Shown: in pieces, positions 1 through 9,024 of the stretch
Layout: every line of letters starts with the position of its first letter
How positions within the stretch are numbered: position 1 is the first letter of the stretch
Origin: Saccharopolyspora aridisoli
GTDB taxonomy: Bacteria; Actinomycetota; Actinomycetes; Mycobacteriales; Pseudonocardiaceae
Reading direction: 5' to 3'
Assembly (NCBI RefSeq): GCF_004348445.1
Contig: NZ_SMKV01000041.1
Coordinates: 1 to 46,701, forward strand
Length of the DNA: 46,701 nucleotides
The notes under the pieces: generated by a model
What the model was told of the DNA's origin: nothing
What the model saw: only the letters and a program-made list of their open reading frames with translations
Databases searched by the model: none
Program-made: the position numbers and the translations under genes

Positions 1-1393
1 GGGTGTGGTGGCGGAGGGGGTGGGAGCGTGCGACGAGGTGGCGGATCTCGGGGAGGTCCGCGACTTGGCCGGCCGCTCTGGCCTGGGTGAGGAGGTTCCC
101 GGTTGCCGTGGCTTCGACCGGGCCTGCCACGACCGGGATTCCCAGGGCATCGGCTGTGAACTGGCAGAGCAGTTCGTTGCGGGCGCCGCCGCCGACCAGG
201 TGGACGACGTCGACGTCACGGCCGGAGAGCTCGGCGGCCTCGCGGATGGCGCGGCGGTGGGCCAGCGCGAGGCTTTCGAGGATGCAGCGGACCAAGGCGC
301 CTCGCGTTCCCGGAACCGGCTGATCGGTCTCGCGGCAGGACTCGGCGATGCGGGCCGGCATGTCGCCGGGCGCCAGGAAACGGGTGTCCTCGGCGTCGAC
401 GACCGCGGTCAGCGGTTCCGCGCGCGCCGCATCGGCGAGCAGGCCGGGCAGGTCTTCCGACGTCAGCCCCCAGGTGCGGAGGCTCTCCTGGAGCAGCCAC
501 AGGCCCATGATGTTGCGCAGGAAGCGGACCGTGCCGTCGATGCCGAGCTCGTTGGTGAAGTTCGCACGGCGGGCCTGGTCGGTGAGAACCGGGGCGGGCA
601 GCTCCAGTCCGGTCAGCGACCAGGTGCCGGTGCACACGTAGGCGAAGTTCGGGGACCGGGCGGGGACCCCGACCACCGCCGAGGCGGTGTCGTGCGAACC
701 GACCGCCACCACCGACGTGCCGGTCGAACCCGTTTCCCCGGCCACCGACGGCAGCAGCTCGCCGACGACGTCGCCCGGTCTGCGCAGCGCGGGCAGAAGC
801 GACGGGTCGATGCCCGCGGCCCGCGCCAGCTCCGGTGACCACTCGTGCGTCCGCGCGTCCAGCAGACCGGTGGTGGAGGCGTTGGTCAACTCCGCTCCCA
901 CCTGCCCGGTCAGCCAGTACCCGATCAGGTCCGGGATCAGCAGCAGCACTTCCGCCACCTCCAGCGCCGCGCCCTTCGACGCGGCGAGCTGGAAGATCGT
1001 GTTGAACGGGAGGAACTGCAAACCGTTGCGGGCGAACAACTCCGGAGCGCCGACCGAGTCCACGAAGGACTCCGCGACCGAATCGGTCCGCGAGTCCCGG
1101 TAGTGGAACGGCTCGCCCAGCAGCGCACCCGAGGAGTCCAGCAGCCCGTAGTCGACCGCCCAGGAATCCACCCCGACCGACACCGGCCCACCGGCCTTGC
1201 GCAGACCGGCGAGCACTTCGCGGAACAACCCGACCGCGTCCCAGTGCAACCCGTCCGGCAGCGGTACCGGGCCGTTGGCGAACCGGTGCAGCTCCGTGGT
1301 CTCCAGCCGCCCGGCGGTGAGCCGCCCGAGGACGACCCGCCCGCTGGAAGCGCCCAGATCCACCGCCGCGAAGGTCGGCGACCCCATCGTCAT
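1..1393 (-). CDS. rhaB: Rhamnulokinase (FGGY family), 3' end outside window
   Basis: ATP-dependent kinase that converts L-rhamnulose to L-rhamnulose 1-phosphate in the cytoplasm, the second step of rhamnose breakdown. The reading frame starts at ATG 1393 (MTMGSPTFAAVDLGASSGR) and stays open to the window edge, giving 464 codons against about 480-490 for the family, so only a short C-terminus is missing. The N-terminal phosphate-binding loop DLGASSGR, the GVDSWAVDYGLL segment, GSHDTASAV, CTGTWSLTG and the VHLVGGGARN adenosine-binding motif are typical FGGY sugar-kinase elements close to RhaB. It begins 12 nt after the rhaD stop and is clearly the third gene of the rhaI-rhaD-rhaB operon. A second in-frame ATG two codons downstream is an alternative start. 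Confidence 0.93.
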   Translation of the reverse strand, partial: MTMGSPTFAAVDLGASSGRVVLGRLTAGRLETTELHRFANGPVPLPDGLHWDAVGLFREVLAGLRKAGGPVSVGVDSWAVDYGLLDSSGALLGEPFHYRDSRTDSVAESFVDSVGAPELFARNGLQFLPFNTIFQLAASKGAALEVAEVLLLIPDLIGYWLTGQVGAELTNASTTGLLDARTHEWSPELARAAGIDPSLLPALRRPGDVVGELLPSVAGETGSTGTSVVAVGSHDTASAVVGVPARSPNFAYVCTGTWSLTGLELPAPVLTDQARRANFTNELGIDGTVRFLRNIMGLWLLQESLRTWGLTSEDLPGLLADAARAEPLTAVVDAEDTRFLAPGDMPARIAESCRETDQPVPGTRGALVRCILESLALAHRRAIREAAELSGRDVDVVHLVGGGARNELLCQFTADALGIPVVAGPVEATATGNLLTQARAAGQVADLPEIRHLVARSHPLRHHT

Positions 1394-1405
1394 CCGCGCA
1401 CTCCC

Positions 1406-3448
1406 TCAGCGCAGGAACGCCGCGGCGACACCCGCGTCGACCGGCACGTGCAGTCCCGTGGTGTGCGTGAGATCCCCGCCCACCAGCGCGAACACCGCAG
1501 CCGCCACGTGCTCGGGCAGCACCTCGCGCTTGAGGATGGTGCGCTGCGCGTAGAACTCGCCGAGCTCGTCCTCCTCCACGCCGTAGACCTTCGCCCGCTG
1601 CGCGCCCCAACCACCGGCGAAGATGCCCGACCCGCGCACCACGCCGTCGGGGTTGACGCCGTTGACGCGGATTCCGTGCTCACCCAGCTCCGCGGCCAGC
1701 AGCCGCACCTGGTGCGCCTGATCGGCCTTCGTCGCGCCGTAGGCGACGTTGTTCGGGCCCGCGAACACCGAGTTCTTGCTGGCGATGTAGACGATGTCGC
1801 CGCCCATGCCCTGCGCGATCATCACGCGCGCCGCCTCCCGCGAGGCCAGGAACGAGCCGCGCGCCATCACGTCGTGCTGCAGGTCCCAGTCGGCGACCGT
1901 GGTGTCCAGAAGCGGCTTCGAGATCGACAGTCCCGCGTTGTTGACCACCAGGTCCACGCCGCCGAAGGCCAGCGCCGCGGCCCGGAAAGCCGCCGCGATC
2001 TGCTCCTCGTCGGTGACGTCGACGCGCACCGCGACGGCCTTGTCCGGTCCGCCGAGCTCGTCGGCCAGCGCCTGGGCGTTGTCGAGGTCGAGATCGGCCA
2101 GCACCACGCACGCGCCCTCGGCCGAGAGCCGTTGCGCGGTGGCCTTCCCGATCCCCGAGCCCGCCCCGGTGACCAGCGCGACGCGGGTCGCCAACGGCTT
2201 GGGCCGGGGCATCCGGGCGAGCTTGGCCTCCTCCAGCGCCCAGTACTCGATGCGGAACTTCTCCGCCTCGTCGATCGGCTGGTAGGTGGAGATCGACTCC
2301 GCGCCGCGCATCACGTTGATCGCGTTGCGGTAGAACTCGGCGGCCACGCGCGCGGTCTGCGCGTCCTTGCCGAAGGAGAACATGCCGATCCCCGGCACCA
2401 GCACGATCGCCGGGTCCGCACCGCGCATCGCAGGAGAGTCGGGTTCGGCGAACCGGTCGTAGTAGGCGCGGTAGTCCTCCCGGTAGGTCTCGTGGAGCTC
2501 CGCCAGCCGGGCCACCACCTCGTCGAACTCGGCGTCGGGCCCCAGGTCGAGCACCAGCGGGCGGACCTTGGTGCGCAGGAAGTGGTCCGGGCAGGAGGTG
2601 CCCAGCGCCGCCAGGCGCGGGTGGTTCTCGCGCGCCAAGAACTCCAGCACCTCCGGCGCGTCGTCGAAGTGCCCGACCTGCGGGTGGTCGGTGGAGGCCA
2701 GACCGCGGATCACCGGCGCCAGCTCGGACGCGCGCCGCCTGCGCTGCTCCTCCGGCAGCGGCTCGAAGCCCTCGATCACCGGCCCGAACGGCTCCGGTTT
2801 GCCGCGTTCGGCGATGAACCTCTCCGCGGTGCGGATGATGTGCAGCGAGTTGCGCGCGCACTCCTCGCTGGTCGCGCCCCACGCGGTGATCCCGTGACCG
2901 CCCAGCACCACGCCGATGGCACGCGGGTTCGCCTCCTTGATCGCGGCGATGTCCAAGCCGAGCTGGAAACCGGGTCGCCGCCAGGGAACCCACGCGACCA
3001 GGTCGCCGAAGCACTCCGCGGTCAGCGCCTGCCCATCGGTTGCGGTGGCCAGCGCGATGCCGGCGTCGGGGTGCAGGTGGTCGATGTGGGCTGCCTCGAC
3101 CAATCCGTGCATGGCGGTGTCGATCGACGGTACCGCGCCGCCCTTTCCGTGCAGGCAGTGGTCGAAGGCGCCGACCACCTCGTCCTCGCGGTCCACGCCC
3201 GGGTAGACGTCGACCAGCGCCCGCAGCCGGTCCAACCGCAACACCGCCAGCCCCGACTCGGTCAGCGTCCCCAGATCACCACCGGAACCCTTGACCCACA
3301 TCAGCGGAACCGGCCTGCCGGTCACCGGGTCCGTCTCCTCGTCCTTGGCCGAGGCGTTGCCCCCGGCGTAGTTGGTGTTGCGGGGGTCCGCGCCCAGTTC
3401 GTGCGAACGCGCAAGCAGCGCAGCCACTTCGGGATGCGTCGAGCTCAT
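1406..3448 (-). CDS. rhaD: Bifunctional rhamnulose-1-phosphate aldolase / short-chain dehydrogenase
   Basis: Two-domain enzyme of 680 residues, as usual for the fused RhaD family of Gram-positives and alpha-proteobacteria. The N-terminal class II aldolase domain (about residues 1-400) splits L-rhamnulose 1-phosphate into dihydroxyacetone phosphate and L-lactaldehyde. Zinc ligands are visible as HLHPDAG (residues near 125) and GGHGITAWG (near 185). The C-terminal SDR domain (about 420-680) has the nucleotide-binding TGAGSGIGKA, the NNAG motif, and catalytic Ser plus YGATK, and is expected to oxidise lactaldehyde to lactate. Preceded by rhaI (36-nt gap) and followed by rhaB (12-nt gap). The combination with rhaI, rhaB and rhaM makes the assignment secure. 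Confidence 0.95.
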   Translation of the reverse strand: MSSTHPEVAALLARSHELGADPRNTNYAGGNASAKDEETDPVTGRPVPLMWVKGSGGDLGTLTESGLAVLRLDRLRALVDVYPGVDREDEVVGAFDHCLHGKGGAVPSIDTAMHGLVEAAHIDHLHPDAGIALATATDGQALTAECFGDLVAWVPWRRPGFQLGLDIAAIKEANPRAIGVVLGGHGITAWGATSEECARNSLHIIRTAERFIAERGKPEPFGPVIEGFEPLPEEQRRRRASELAPVIRGLASTDHPQVGHFDDAPEVLEFLARENHPRLAALGTSCPDHFLRTKVRPLVLDLGPDAEFDEVVARLAELHETYREDYRAYYDRFAEPDSPAMRGADPAIVLVPGIGMFSFGKDAQTARVAAEFYRNAINVMRGAESISTYQPIDEAEKFRIEYWALEEAKLARMPRPKPLATRVALVTGAGSGIGKATAQRLSAEGACVVLADLDLDNAQALADELGGPDKAVAVRVDVTDEEQIAAAFRAAALAFGGVDLVVNNAGLSISKPLLDTTVADWDLQHDVMARGSFLASREAARVMIAQGMGGDIVYIASKNSVFAGPNNVAYGATKADQAHQVRLLAAELGEHGIRVNGVNPDGVVRGSGIFAGGWGAQRAKVYGVEEDELGEFYAQRTILKREVLPEHVAAAVFALVGGDLTHTTGLHVPVDAGVAAAFLR

Positions 3449-3484
3449 GTCAAACCTCTCCGTGCTCTGCGGAACGGGAACCTC

Positions 3485-4651
3485 TCAGGCACCCCAACCC
3501 GCGGGGGTGCCGTCCTTGCGACCGGCGACGATCTTCTCCGCGTAGCCGGAGCGGTGGTAGGCGGCGATCGGGTCGGGGTCGATGCCCATGTCCGCGCGGA
3601 CTTCGGCCAGCAGCGGGCGGACGTCGGTGTTGTAGGCGTCCATCAGCACCGCGTTGGCGCCGAGGACGTCGCCCTCGCGCTGCGCCCCGGCCAGGGCGTC
3701 GCCGTCCACCAGCAGGGCCTTCGCGGTGGCCTCCTGGACGTTGAGCACCGAGCGGATCAGCGCGGGGATCTTCGGCTCCAGGTTGTGGCACTGGTCGAGC
3801 ATGAACGCGACGTTCGCCGATTCCTCCAGGGCACCGGCGCGCACGATCTCGTGCATGATCCGGAACAGCTGGAACGGGTCCGCGGCACCGACCATCAGGT
3901 CGTCGTCGGCGTAGAAGCGGCTGTTGAAGTGGAATCCGCCCAGCCGCCCGCGCCCGAGCAGGAACGCCACGATGAACTCGATGTTGGTGCCGGGCGCGTG
4001 ATGCCCGGTGTCGACCAGCACCTGCGCGCGCTCGCCCAGGTCCAGGCAGTGGGCGTAGGAGGTTCCCCAGTCAGGGAGGTCGGTGGCGTAGAACGCGGGC
4101 TCGAAGAACTTGTACTCCAGCAGCATCCGCTGGTCCTGCCCCAACCGGTCGTAGGCCACGCGCAGGGCCTCCGACAGGCGCTGCTGGCGCTCAGCGAGGG
4201 AGTCCTGCCCGGGGTAGTTGAGCCCGTCGGCGAACCACAGGCTCAGCGCGTCGGAACCCGTGGCGTCCATGATGTCGACGCACTCCAGCAGATGTGCCTG
4301 CGCCTTCCGGCGAACCGCCGGGTCGGGGTTGCAGATGCTGCCGAGCTTGTACTCGTCCTCCTGGAAGGTGTTCGGGTTGATCGCGCCCAGCGTCAACCCC
4401 AGGGATTCGGCGTGCGCGCCCAGCGCGGCGTAGTCGTCGACCCGGTCCCAGGGGATGTGCAGCGCGACGCTGGGGGCGATGCCGGTGAAGGCGTGCACCT
4501 GGGCGGCGTCGTCGAGCTTCTCGAACGGGTCGCGCGGAATGCCCTCCTGCGAGAAGGTCTTGAACCGCGTCCCGGAGTTCCCGTAGGCCCAGGAGGGGGT
4601 TTCGATCCGCTGCTCGGTCAGCGCCGCCTTGACGGTCTTGCGGTCGGCCAT
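3485..4651 (-). CDS. rhaI: L-rhamnose isomerase (Streptomyces / Pseudomonas stutzeri subtype)
   Basis: Isomerises L-rhamnose to L-rhamnulose using divalent metal, first committed step of the pathway. The start chosen is ATG 4651 ([11 protein letters not shown]) because a GGAG lies 5-6 nt upstream; a longer frame with an ATG at 4669 has no such site. 388 residues, normal for this xylose-isomerase-fold subtype. Recognisable segments are [13 protein letters not shown] near the N-terminus, HIPWD, the [17 protein letters not shown] stretch, [29 protein letters not shown], the metal site region [27 protein letters not shown] and [12 protein letters not shown]. First gene of the leftward rha operon, behind the LacI-type operators at 4679 and 4818. 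Confidence 0.95.
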   Translation of the reverse strand: MADRKTVKAALTEQRIETPSWAYGNSGTRFKTFSQEGIPRDPFEKLDDAAQVHAFTGIAPSVALHIPWDRVDDYAALGAHAESLGLTLGAINPNTFQEDEYKLGSICNPDPAVRRKAQAHLLECVDIMDATGSDALSLWFADGLNYPGQDSLAERQQRLSEALRVAYDRLGQDQRMLLEYKFFEPAFYATDLPDWGTSYAHCLDLGERAQVLVDTGHHAPGTNIEFIVAFLLGRGRLGGFHFNSRFYADDDLMVGAADPFQLFRIMHEIVRAGALEESANVAFMLDQCHNLEPKIPALIRSVLNVQEATAKALLVDGDALAGAQREGDVLGANAVLMDAYNTDVRPLLAEVRADMGIDPDPIAAYHRSGYAEKIVAGRKDGTPAGWGA

Positions 4652-4678
4652 CGTCGCTCCAGTGCGCATCAGCCATGC

Positions 4679-4691
4679 TTGAAACGTTTTA
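4679..4691. promoter_or_regulatory. LacI-family-type operator, rhaI side
   Basis: TTGAAACGTTTTA, 28 nt upstream of the rhaI start. It is a near-palindrome around a central CG, the hallmark of LacI/GalR-family operators. It is the exact reverse complement of the 13-mer at 4818-4830. No LacI-type gene is in the window, so the regulator must lie elsewhere. Confidence 0.75.
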
Positions 4692-4817
4692 ATCAGTATT
4701 CACGGTATGCCGCGCACCTGGCGGACGTCAAATCTCTCGAAGAAGTTTTGCGCGAGCTGCACTCGTCCGTTCGGACGCTTGACGGGTGTGGGGGCGCTCT
4801 CTAGTGTGCTCGCAACA

Positions 4818-4830
4818 TAAAACGTTTCAA
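4818..4830. promoter_or_regulatory. LacI-family-type operator, transporter side
   Basis: TAAAACGTTTCAA, 54 nt upstream of the transporter start and centred 138 bp from the operator at 4679-4691, of which it is the exact inverted copy. The pair brackets the divergent rhaI/transporter promoter region (4652-4884), suggesting joint repression of both arms, possibly with DNA looping. Confidence 0.75.
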
Positions 4831-4884
4831 CGCCGTCCGCGACCCGGGTGCGGACGACGTCGATGAGCTGCATGAAGGACAACG

Positions 4885-6168
4885 ATGACTTCATCCGCAG
4901 GCGTCCAGCAGAGCGAGCACGCCTCGTCAGGACAGCACTGGAAATGGTCGTTCGTAGCGGCGATGGCCAGCTACATCGACGCGGGCTCCATCGTCGCCGG
5001 CTCCGTCGCGCTGAGCGTGTGGGTTCAGGCGTACGGGCTCACCGACAGCACCGTCGGCCTGCTCGGCGCGCTGAGCTCCAACGCCATCTCGGCAGGCGTG
5101 GGCGCGCTCGTCGGTGGCTACATCTGCGACCGGTACGGGCGCAAGAAGATCTACGCCTACGACCTGCTGCTGTACATGTTCGGCACGCTCTGGCTGATCT
5201 TCGCCGTCGACACCTGGATGCTGTTCGTCGGGTACATCCTGGTCGGTCTCGCCGTCGGCGCTGACATCCCGGCCTCGTGGAGCTTGATCACCGAGTTCTC
5301 CCCGGCCCGCAAGCGCGGCAAGCTCGGCGGTCTGTCGCAAGTCCTGTGGTCGTTGGGGCCGATCGTGACCCTGGCGCTGGGACTCGCGCTGCAACCGCTC
5401 GGAATGCTCGGCATGCGCCTCCTCTTCGCGAGCCTGTTCGTCGCCGCGCTGATCACCTGGTGGATGCGCCACGGCATCGGCGAATCCGCGCGCTGGGAGC
5501 AGGAAACCACCGACACCGGCCCGGTGAAGTGGAGTGCCGCGCTGCGTCCGCTGCTCACCGGCAAGGGCCTGCGGCTGTCGCTGATGCTCATCGGCATGTA
5601 CGGCATCTGGAACCTCTTCGCCGGCACCAACGGCTTCTACACCCCGTACCTGCTCAAGGCGTTCGGCAGCCAGAGCGACGCCGCCAGCGTCGGCCTCCAG
5701 TGCCTGTACTTCCTGCTGGTCGCGGTGTTCACCGTGCTGGTGTTCATGCCGTTCAACGACCGGTTCAACAGGCGGTTGATGCTGGCGCTGTCCACCGTGA
5801 TCCAGGCGGGCGGCATGCTGCTGCTGGCCGTGCTGCCGCTGAACTTCGGCACCGCGCTCGGCTACATCGTGGCGATCGGCATCGGCGGCGGTTTCGGGGC
5901 CCAGCACTTCTTCCAGATCTGGTCCGGTGAGCTCTTCCCGACCAAGCTGCGCAGCACCGCGCAGGGCCTGATGTTCGCCGTCGTGCGCATCGGTCTCGGG
6001 TTCTGGAGCTTCTTCGTCCCGATCATCACGGCTACCGGGTTCCAGACGCTGGCCTACATCCTGACCGCGTTCATCGTGATCAGCGGTGTCATCGGCGTCA
6101 TCTGGGGCCCGAAGACCGAAGGGCTGACGCTGGAGGAGATCGAGCAGGAGCAGGGATGGGCCAAGTGA
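4885..6168 (+). CDS. MFS sugar transporter, probably L-rhamnose uptake
   Basis: Major facilitator of the sugar-porter type, 427 residues with about 12 hydrophobic segments. The GGYICDRYGRKKIY loop between TM2 and TM3 is the family signature (D-R-x-G-R-[RK]-K), and the acidic/arginine motifs GIGESARWEQE and PTKLRSTAQGLMFA recur in sugar:proton symporters. The start at ATG 4885 has AAGGA 6-10 nt upstream. It is divergent from rhaI, shares its operator pair, and overlaps or abuts rhaM, which points to rhamnose (or rhamnose-containing sugar) as substrate. That substrate is inferred from context only; many actinomycetes use an ABC system for rhamnose instead. Confidence 0.85.
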   Translation: MTSSAGVQQSEHASSGQHWKWSFVAAMASYIDAGSIVAGSVALSVWVQAYGLTDSTVGLLGALSSNAISAGVGALVGGYICDRYGRKKIYAYDLLLYMFGTLWLIFAVDTWMLFVGYILVGLAVGADIPASWSLITEFSPARKRGKLGGLSQVLWSLGPIVTLALGLALQPLGMLGMRLLFASLFVAALITWWMRHGIGESARWEQETTDTGPVKWSAALRPLLTGKGLRLSLMLIGMYGIWNLFAGTNGFYTPYLLKAFGSQSDAASVGLQCLYFLLVAVFTVLVFMPFNDRFNRRLMLALSTVIQAGGMLLLAVLPLNFGTALGYIVAIGIGGGFGAQHFFQIWSGELFPTKLRSTAQGLMFAVVRIGLGFWSFFVPIITATGFQTLAYILTAFIVISGVIGVIWGPKTEGLTLEEIEQEQGWAK

Positions 6169-6482
6169 TGCAGCGCATCTGCTTCGTCCTGCACGTCAAA
6201 CCCGACCGCGTCGGCGAGTACCGGCAACGGCACCGCGCGGTGTGGCCGGAGATGCGCCAGGCGCTGCACGACACCGGCTGGCGCAACTACTCGCTGTTCC
6301 TGCGGCCCGACGGAACCCTCATCGGCTACCTGGAGTGCGAGGACTTCGAGGCGTCCCGCGCGGCCATGGCGGAGAAGGGCGTCAACACCCGCTGGCAGGC
6401 GCAGATGGGCGACCTCTTCGACGGGACCATCGCGCCCGACGAGGCGATGCGGCCCATCGAAGAGGTCTTCCACCTCGACTAG
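6156..6482 (+). CDS. rhaM: L-rhamnose mutarotase
   Basis: Small cytoplasmic enzyme that interconverts alpha- and beta-L-rhamnose so that RhaI receives its preferred anomer. The core MQRICFVLHVKPDRVGEY..HRAVWPEMRQAL, the YSLFLRPDGTLIGYLECEDF stretch and a C-terminal EEVFHLD are typical of RhaM (usually 104-110 residues). Two starts are possible: ATG 6156 with AGGAG five nt upstream (108 aa, overlapping the transporter by 13 nt), or ATG 6168, which overlaps the transporter TGA by 1 nt (104 aa, matching the family start better). Either way the gene is translationally coupled to the transporter. Its TAG shares a CTAG with the stop of the convergent next gene. Confidence 0.93.
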   Translation: MGQVMQRICFVLHVKPDRVGEYRQRHRAVWPEMRQALHDTGWRNYSLFLRPDGTLIGYLECEDFEASRAAMAEKGVNTRWQAQMGDLFDGTIAPDEAMRPIEEVFHLD

Positions 6483-7282
6483 ATGGTGAACGCGAGGTGC
6501 TTGACGAGTTGCTCGCCGAGCACCTCGTCTCCGTCGAAGGAGACCGAGGGCCTGGCCTCCTCGGGATCGACGCGGCCGCCGCAGAGCCGGGTGAACACGC
6601 CCAGCGGCAGCGTGATGCGGACCGCGGCCTCCCCGGGCAGCGACTCGACGACCTCCGCCCGGCCGTCCACCACGACGTGCAGGGCGCGGGAGCCGAGGTC
6701 GAAGGTGACGCTGGAGCCGTCCGGTGCGCCACCGCGCTTGCCGACGACGAAGCCCAAGGCCGTGGTGATCTCGTCGATCGACAGCTCCGCGCACGCGCCC
6801 TGCTCGCCACCGGGCAGGCCGACGGCGTCGCGGATGTCCTGCTCGTGCATCCAGCAGTCGAACACCCGGATCCGCATGAACCGCGCGTAGGTGGACTCAC
6901 CGGCGGGAGTCCTTGCCGGTGCGTGGAACTCCTCGTCCGGCATCGCTCGCAGCGACGCCAGCCGCGCGGCGGTGACCTCCCGGAACTTCGCCAGCACGGC
7001 CTCGTGGGGCTGCGACCGGAAGTGCGCCACGTAGCGCTCGTTGCGGGCACCGATGTCGTTGTGCACGTGCGGCAACGACTCGACGTCCCCGCCGACGTCC
7101 GGGGTCGGCTCCCCGCTGAGCATCAGCTCGGTGCCGATGAGGTGCGCGGCGACGTCCCGCACCCGCCAGCCCGGCAGGGGCGTGTCCTTCTCCCACTGCG
7201 CGTCGTCTAGCCCGGTCAGCACCCGGTCCAGCGCGTCCCACTCGGCGGCGAGCGCTTCCACGATCCGTTCCTTGTCCAGCAC
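6479..7282 (-). CDS. Mycothiol-dependent maleylpyruvate isomerase-like (DinB fold) protein
   Basis: About 267 residues from GTG 7282 (VLDKERIVEALAAEW); the frame is open further upstream but that part is low-complexity and non-conserved. The protein has the MDMPI N-terminal four-helix DinB fold: VRDVAAHLIGTELML near residue 50 supplies the first metal histidine, and DCWMHEQDIRDAVGLPGG near 145-160 carries the E/H/D metal motif. The C-terminal part resembles an SCP-2-like MDMPI_C domain. Members use mycothiol as cofactor or have unknown thiol-transfer roles; the actual substrate is unknown. It is convergent with rhaM (stops overlap in CTAG) and 63 bp from the divergent MFS gene. The start is uncertain because GGAG lies only 1 nt before the GTG. 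Confidence 0.8.
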   Translation of the reverse strand: MLDKERIVEALAAEWDALDRVLTGLDDAQWEKDTPLPGWRVRDVAAHLIGTELMLSGEPTPDVGGDVESLPHVHNDIGARNERYVAHFRSQPHEAVLAKFREVTAARLASLRAMPDEEFHAPARTPAGESTYARFMRIRVFDCWMHEQDIRDAVGLPGGEQGACAELSIDEITTALGFVVGKRGGAPDGSSVTFDLGSRALHVVVDGRAEVVESLPGEAAVRITLPLGVFTRLCGGRVDPEEARPSVSFDGDEVLGEQLVKHLAFTI

Positions 7283-7345
7283 GCTCCGACACAAGCACCC
7301 CGCGCCCGTGGGGTCAACCGGGTTCGGTGAGGCAGACTCCGGGGC

Positions 7346-8524
7346 ATGCGTTCGGGTGTGCAGCGCGGAGCGATCGCCGTGGTCCAGGTCTTCGGGCTGG
7401 CCGTGTGGTTCTCCGTGTCCGCCGTGGTTCCCACGCTCCGCCAGGAGTGGGGGATCAGCGCCGCGGCAGCGGTGTGGCTGACCGGATCGGTGCAGCTCGG
7501 GTTCGTCGCAGGTGCCGTCGGGTCGTCGCTGCTGAACCTCGCCGACCGGATCCGCCCGCACCTGTTGCTGGCCGTCAGCGCGGCGCTCGCCGCCGGGTGG
7601 ACGTTGCTGCTCGCGGGCCTGGTCGACGGCATGGCCGCGGCGATCCCGCTGCGGTTCCTGACCGGCATGTGCCTGGCCGGGGTGTACCCGGTCGGGATGA
7701 AGCTGATGGCATCCTGGGCGCCGAGCCGGGGACGTGGGCTGGCGATGGGACTGCTGATCGCGGCGCTGACCACCGGCTCGTCGCTGCCGCACCTCATCGG
7801 CGGCCTCGGGTCGCTGCCGTGGCGCGCGGTGCTGGTCGCCGCCGCCTGCACCGGGCTGCTCGGGGCGCTGGTGGCGGTGACCGCCGTGCGGCCCGGACCG
7901 CACCTCGCGGCCTCGGCGGCGGTGCACAACCCTCGCTACGCGCTGACGATGTTCACCGAGCGCGGACCCCGGCTGGCCAACCTCGGCTACTTCGGGCACA
8001 TGTGGGAGCTCTACGCGCTGTGGACGTGGATCCCGACGTTCCTGCTGGCCAGCGAGGCGGGCAGGGACCTGCCTTCCTCGACCGGGATCACGGTGTTCGT
8101 CACCATCGGCATCGCCGGTGCCATCGGCTGCCTGCTCGGCGGTTGGGGAGCCGACCGCTACGGGCGTTCCCCGGCGGCGGTGGCCGCGCTGGTGATCAGC
8201 GGTGCGTGCTGCGTCCTCTCGCCGCTGGCCTTCGACGCCGGGCCTGCCGTGCTGGTGGCGTTCTGCGTGGTGTGGGGCGCAGCGGTGATCGCCGACTCGG
8301 GCGTGTTCTCCACGTCGCTGAGCGAGGCCGCCGACCCGCGCTTCGTGGGCACCGCGCTGACCGCGCAGACCGCGATCGGATTCGCCCTGACCGTGGTCAG
8401 CATCCAGCTGGTCCCCCTGCTGGCCGACGCCGTGGGCTGGCGGTTCGCGTTCCTGATGCTGGCGCCGGGACCGTTCATCGGGGCGATCGCGATGGGCAGG
8501 CTGGGCTCGCGCCGGGCGCGGTGA
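7346..8524 (+). CDS. MFS transporter
   Basis: 392-residue major facilitator with about 12 transmembrane segments. The family loop motif is seen in the second half as GGWGADRYGRSPAAV. The helix at residues 85-115 (PLRFLTGMCLAGVYPVGMK) resembles nitrate/cyanate and aromatic-acid-type MFS carriers. Divergently transcribed from the MDMPI-like gene across 63 bp, so the two may share control. No substrate can be assigned. The start ATG 7346 has no strong ribosome site; the context CCGGGGC ATG is weak. Confidence 0.8.
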   Translation: MRSGVQRGAIAVVQVFGLAVWFSVSAVVPTLRQEWGISAAAAVWLTGSVQLGFVAGAVGSSLLNLADRIRPHLLLAVSAALAAGWTLLLAGLVDGMAAAIPLRFLTGMCLAGVYPVGMKLMASWAPSRGRGLAMGLLIAALTTGSSLPHLIGGLGSLPWRAVLVAAACTGLLGALVAVTAVRPGPHLAASAAVHNPRYALTMFTERGPRLANLGYFGHMWELYALWTWIPTFLLASEAGRDLPSSTGITVFVTIGIAGAIGCLLGGWGADRYGRSPAAVAALVISGACCVLSPLAFDAGPAVLVAFCVVWGAAVIADSGVFSTSLSEAADPRFVGTALTAQTAIGFALTVVSIQLVPLLADAVGWRFAFLMLAPGPFIGAIAMGRLGSRRAR

Positions 8525-8585
8525 GTGGAACCGCGCCGCTCGCGCTGGTAATCACGGGGTAGTCCGGCAGATCTACGGAGGCGTG

Positions 8586-9023
8586 ATGAGCGACGTGTGG
8601 CCCAACGGCAAACCCCAGGTCGGCGAGACCGCCGAGCTGTCCCGCACCATCGGACCGACCGACATCCGCTTGTTCACCCAGATCAGCGGCGACCGCAACC
8701 CGCTGCACTACGACGTCGAGGCGGCCGAGTCCTCGCAGTTCGGCGAGATCGTGGTGCAGGGCGGGGTGACCAGCGCGGTGCTCAACGCCGTTGTGGCCGA
8801 GAAGCTGCCCGGACCGGGAACGGTGTTCCTCAACGTGAATTGGAACTTCACCGCGCCGGTCCGGCCGGGCGACACCATCACCGGCCGCGTGCAGGTCGAC
8901 GAGGTCCGCGACGACAAGCCCATCACGAAGCTGACCACCACCGTCAACCGCGACGACGGCACGACCGTGCTGGAGGGAACGGCGGTCTGCTTCACCATGG
9001 CCATGCCCGGTTCGGGCGGTTAG
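8586..9023 (+). CDS. MaoC-like (R)-specific enoyl-CoA hydratase / dehydratase
   Basis: Hot-dog fold protein of 145 residues. The hydratase-2 motif is intact: FTQISGDRNPLHYD (residues 27-40) supplies the catalytic Asp and His, followed by VVQGGVTSAVLNAV. ATG 8586 is chosen over GTG 8583 because GGAGG (8577-8581) then sits at proper distance. It may hydrate enoyl-CoA thioesters in fatty-acid or polyketide degradation. The next reading frame, a truncated Baeyer-Villiger monooxygenase, begins 1 nt after the stop, so the pair may descend from a ketone/CoA catabolic cluster. Confidence 0.87.
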   Translation: MSDVWPNGKPQVGETAELSRTIGPTDIRLFTQISGDRNPLHYDVEAAESSQFGEIVVQGGVTSAVLNAVVAEKLPGPGTVFLNVNWNFTAPVRPGDTITGRVQVDEVRDDKPITKLTTTVNRDDGTTVLEGTAVCFTMAMPGSGG

Positions 9024-9024
9024 C

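Noticed and set aside
845..4804. A 1319-codon open frame on the plus strand opposite the rhamnose genes
   Set aside because: It is antisense to three well-identified genes; its residues are dominated by R, G, V, H and Q as expected for a shadow of high-GC coding sequence.
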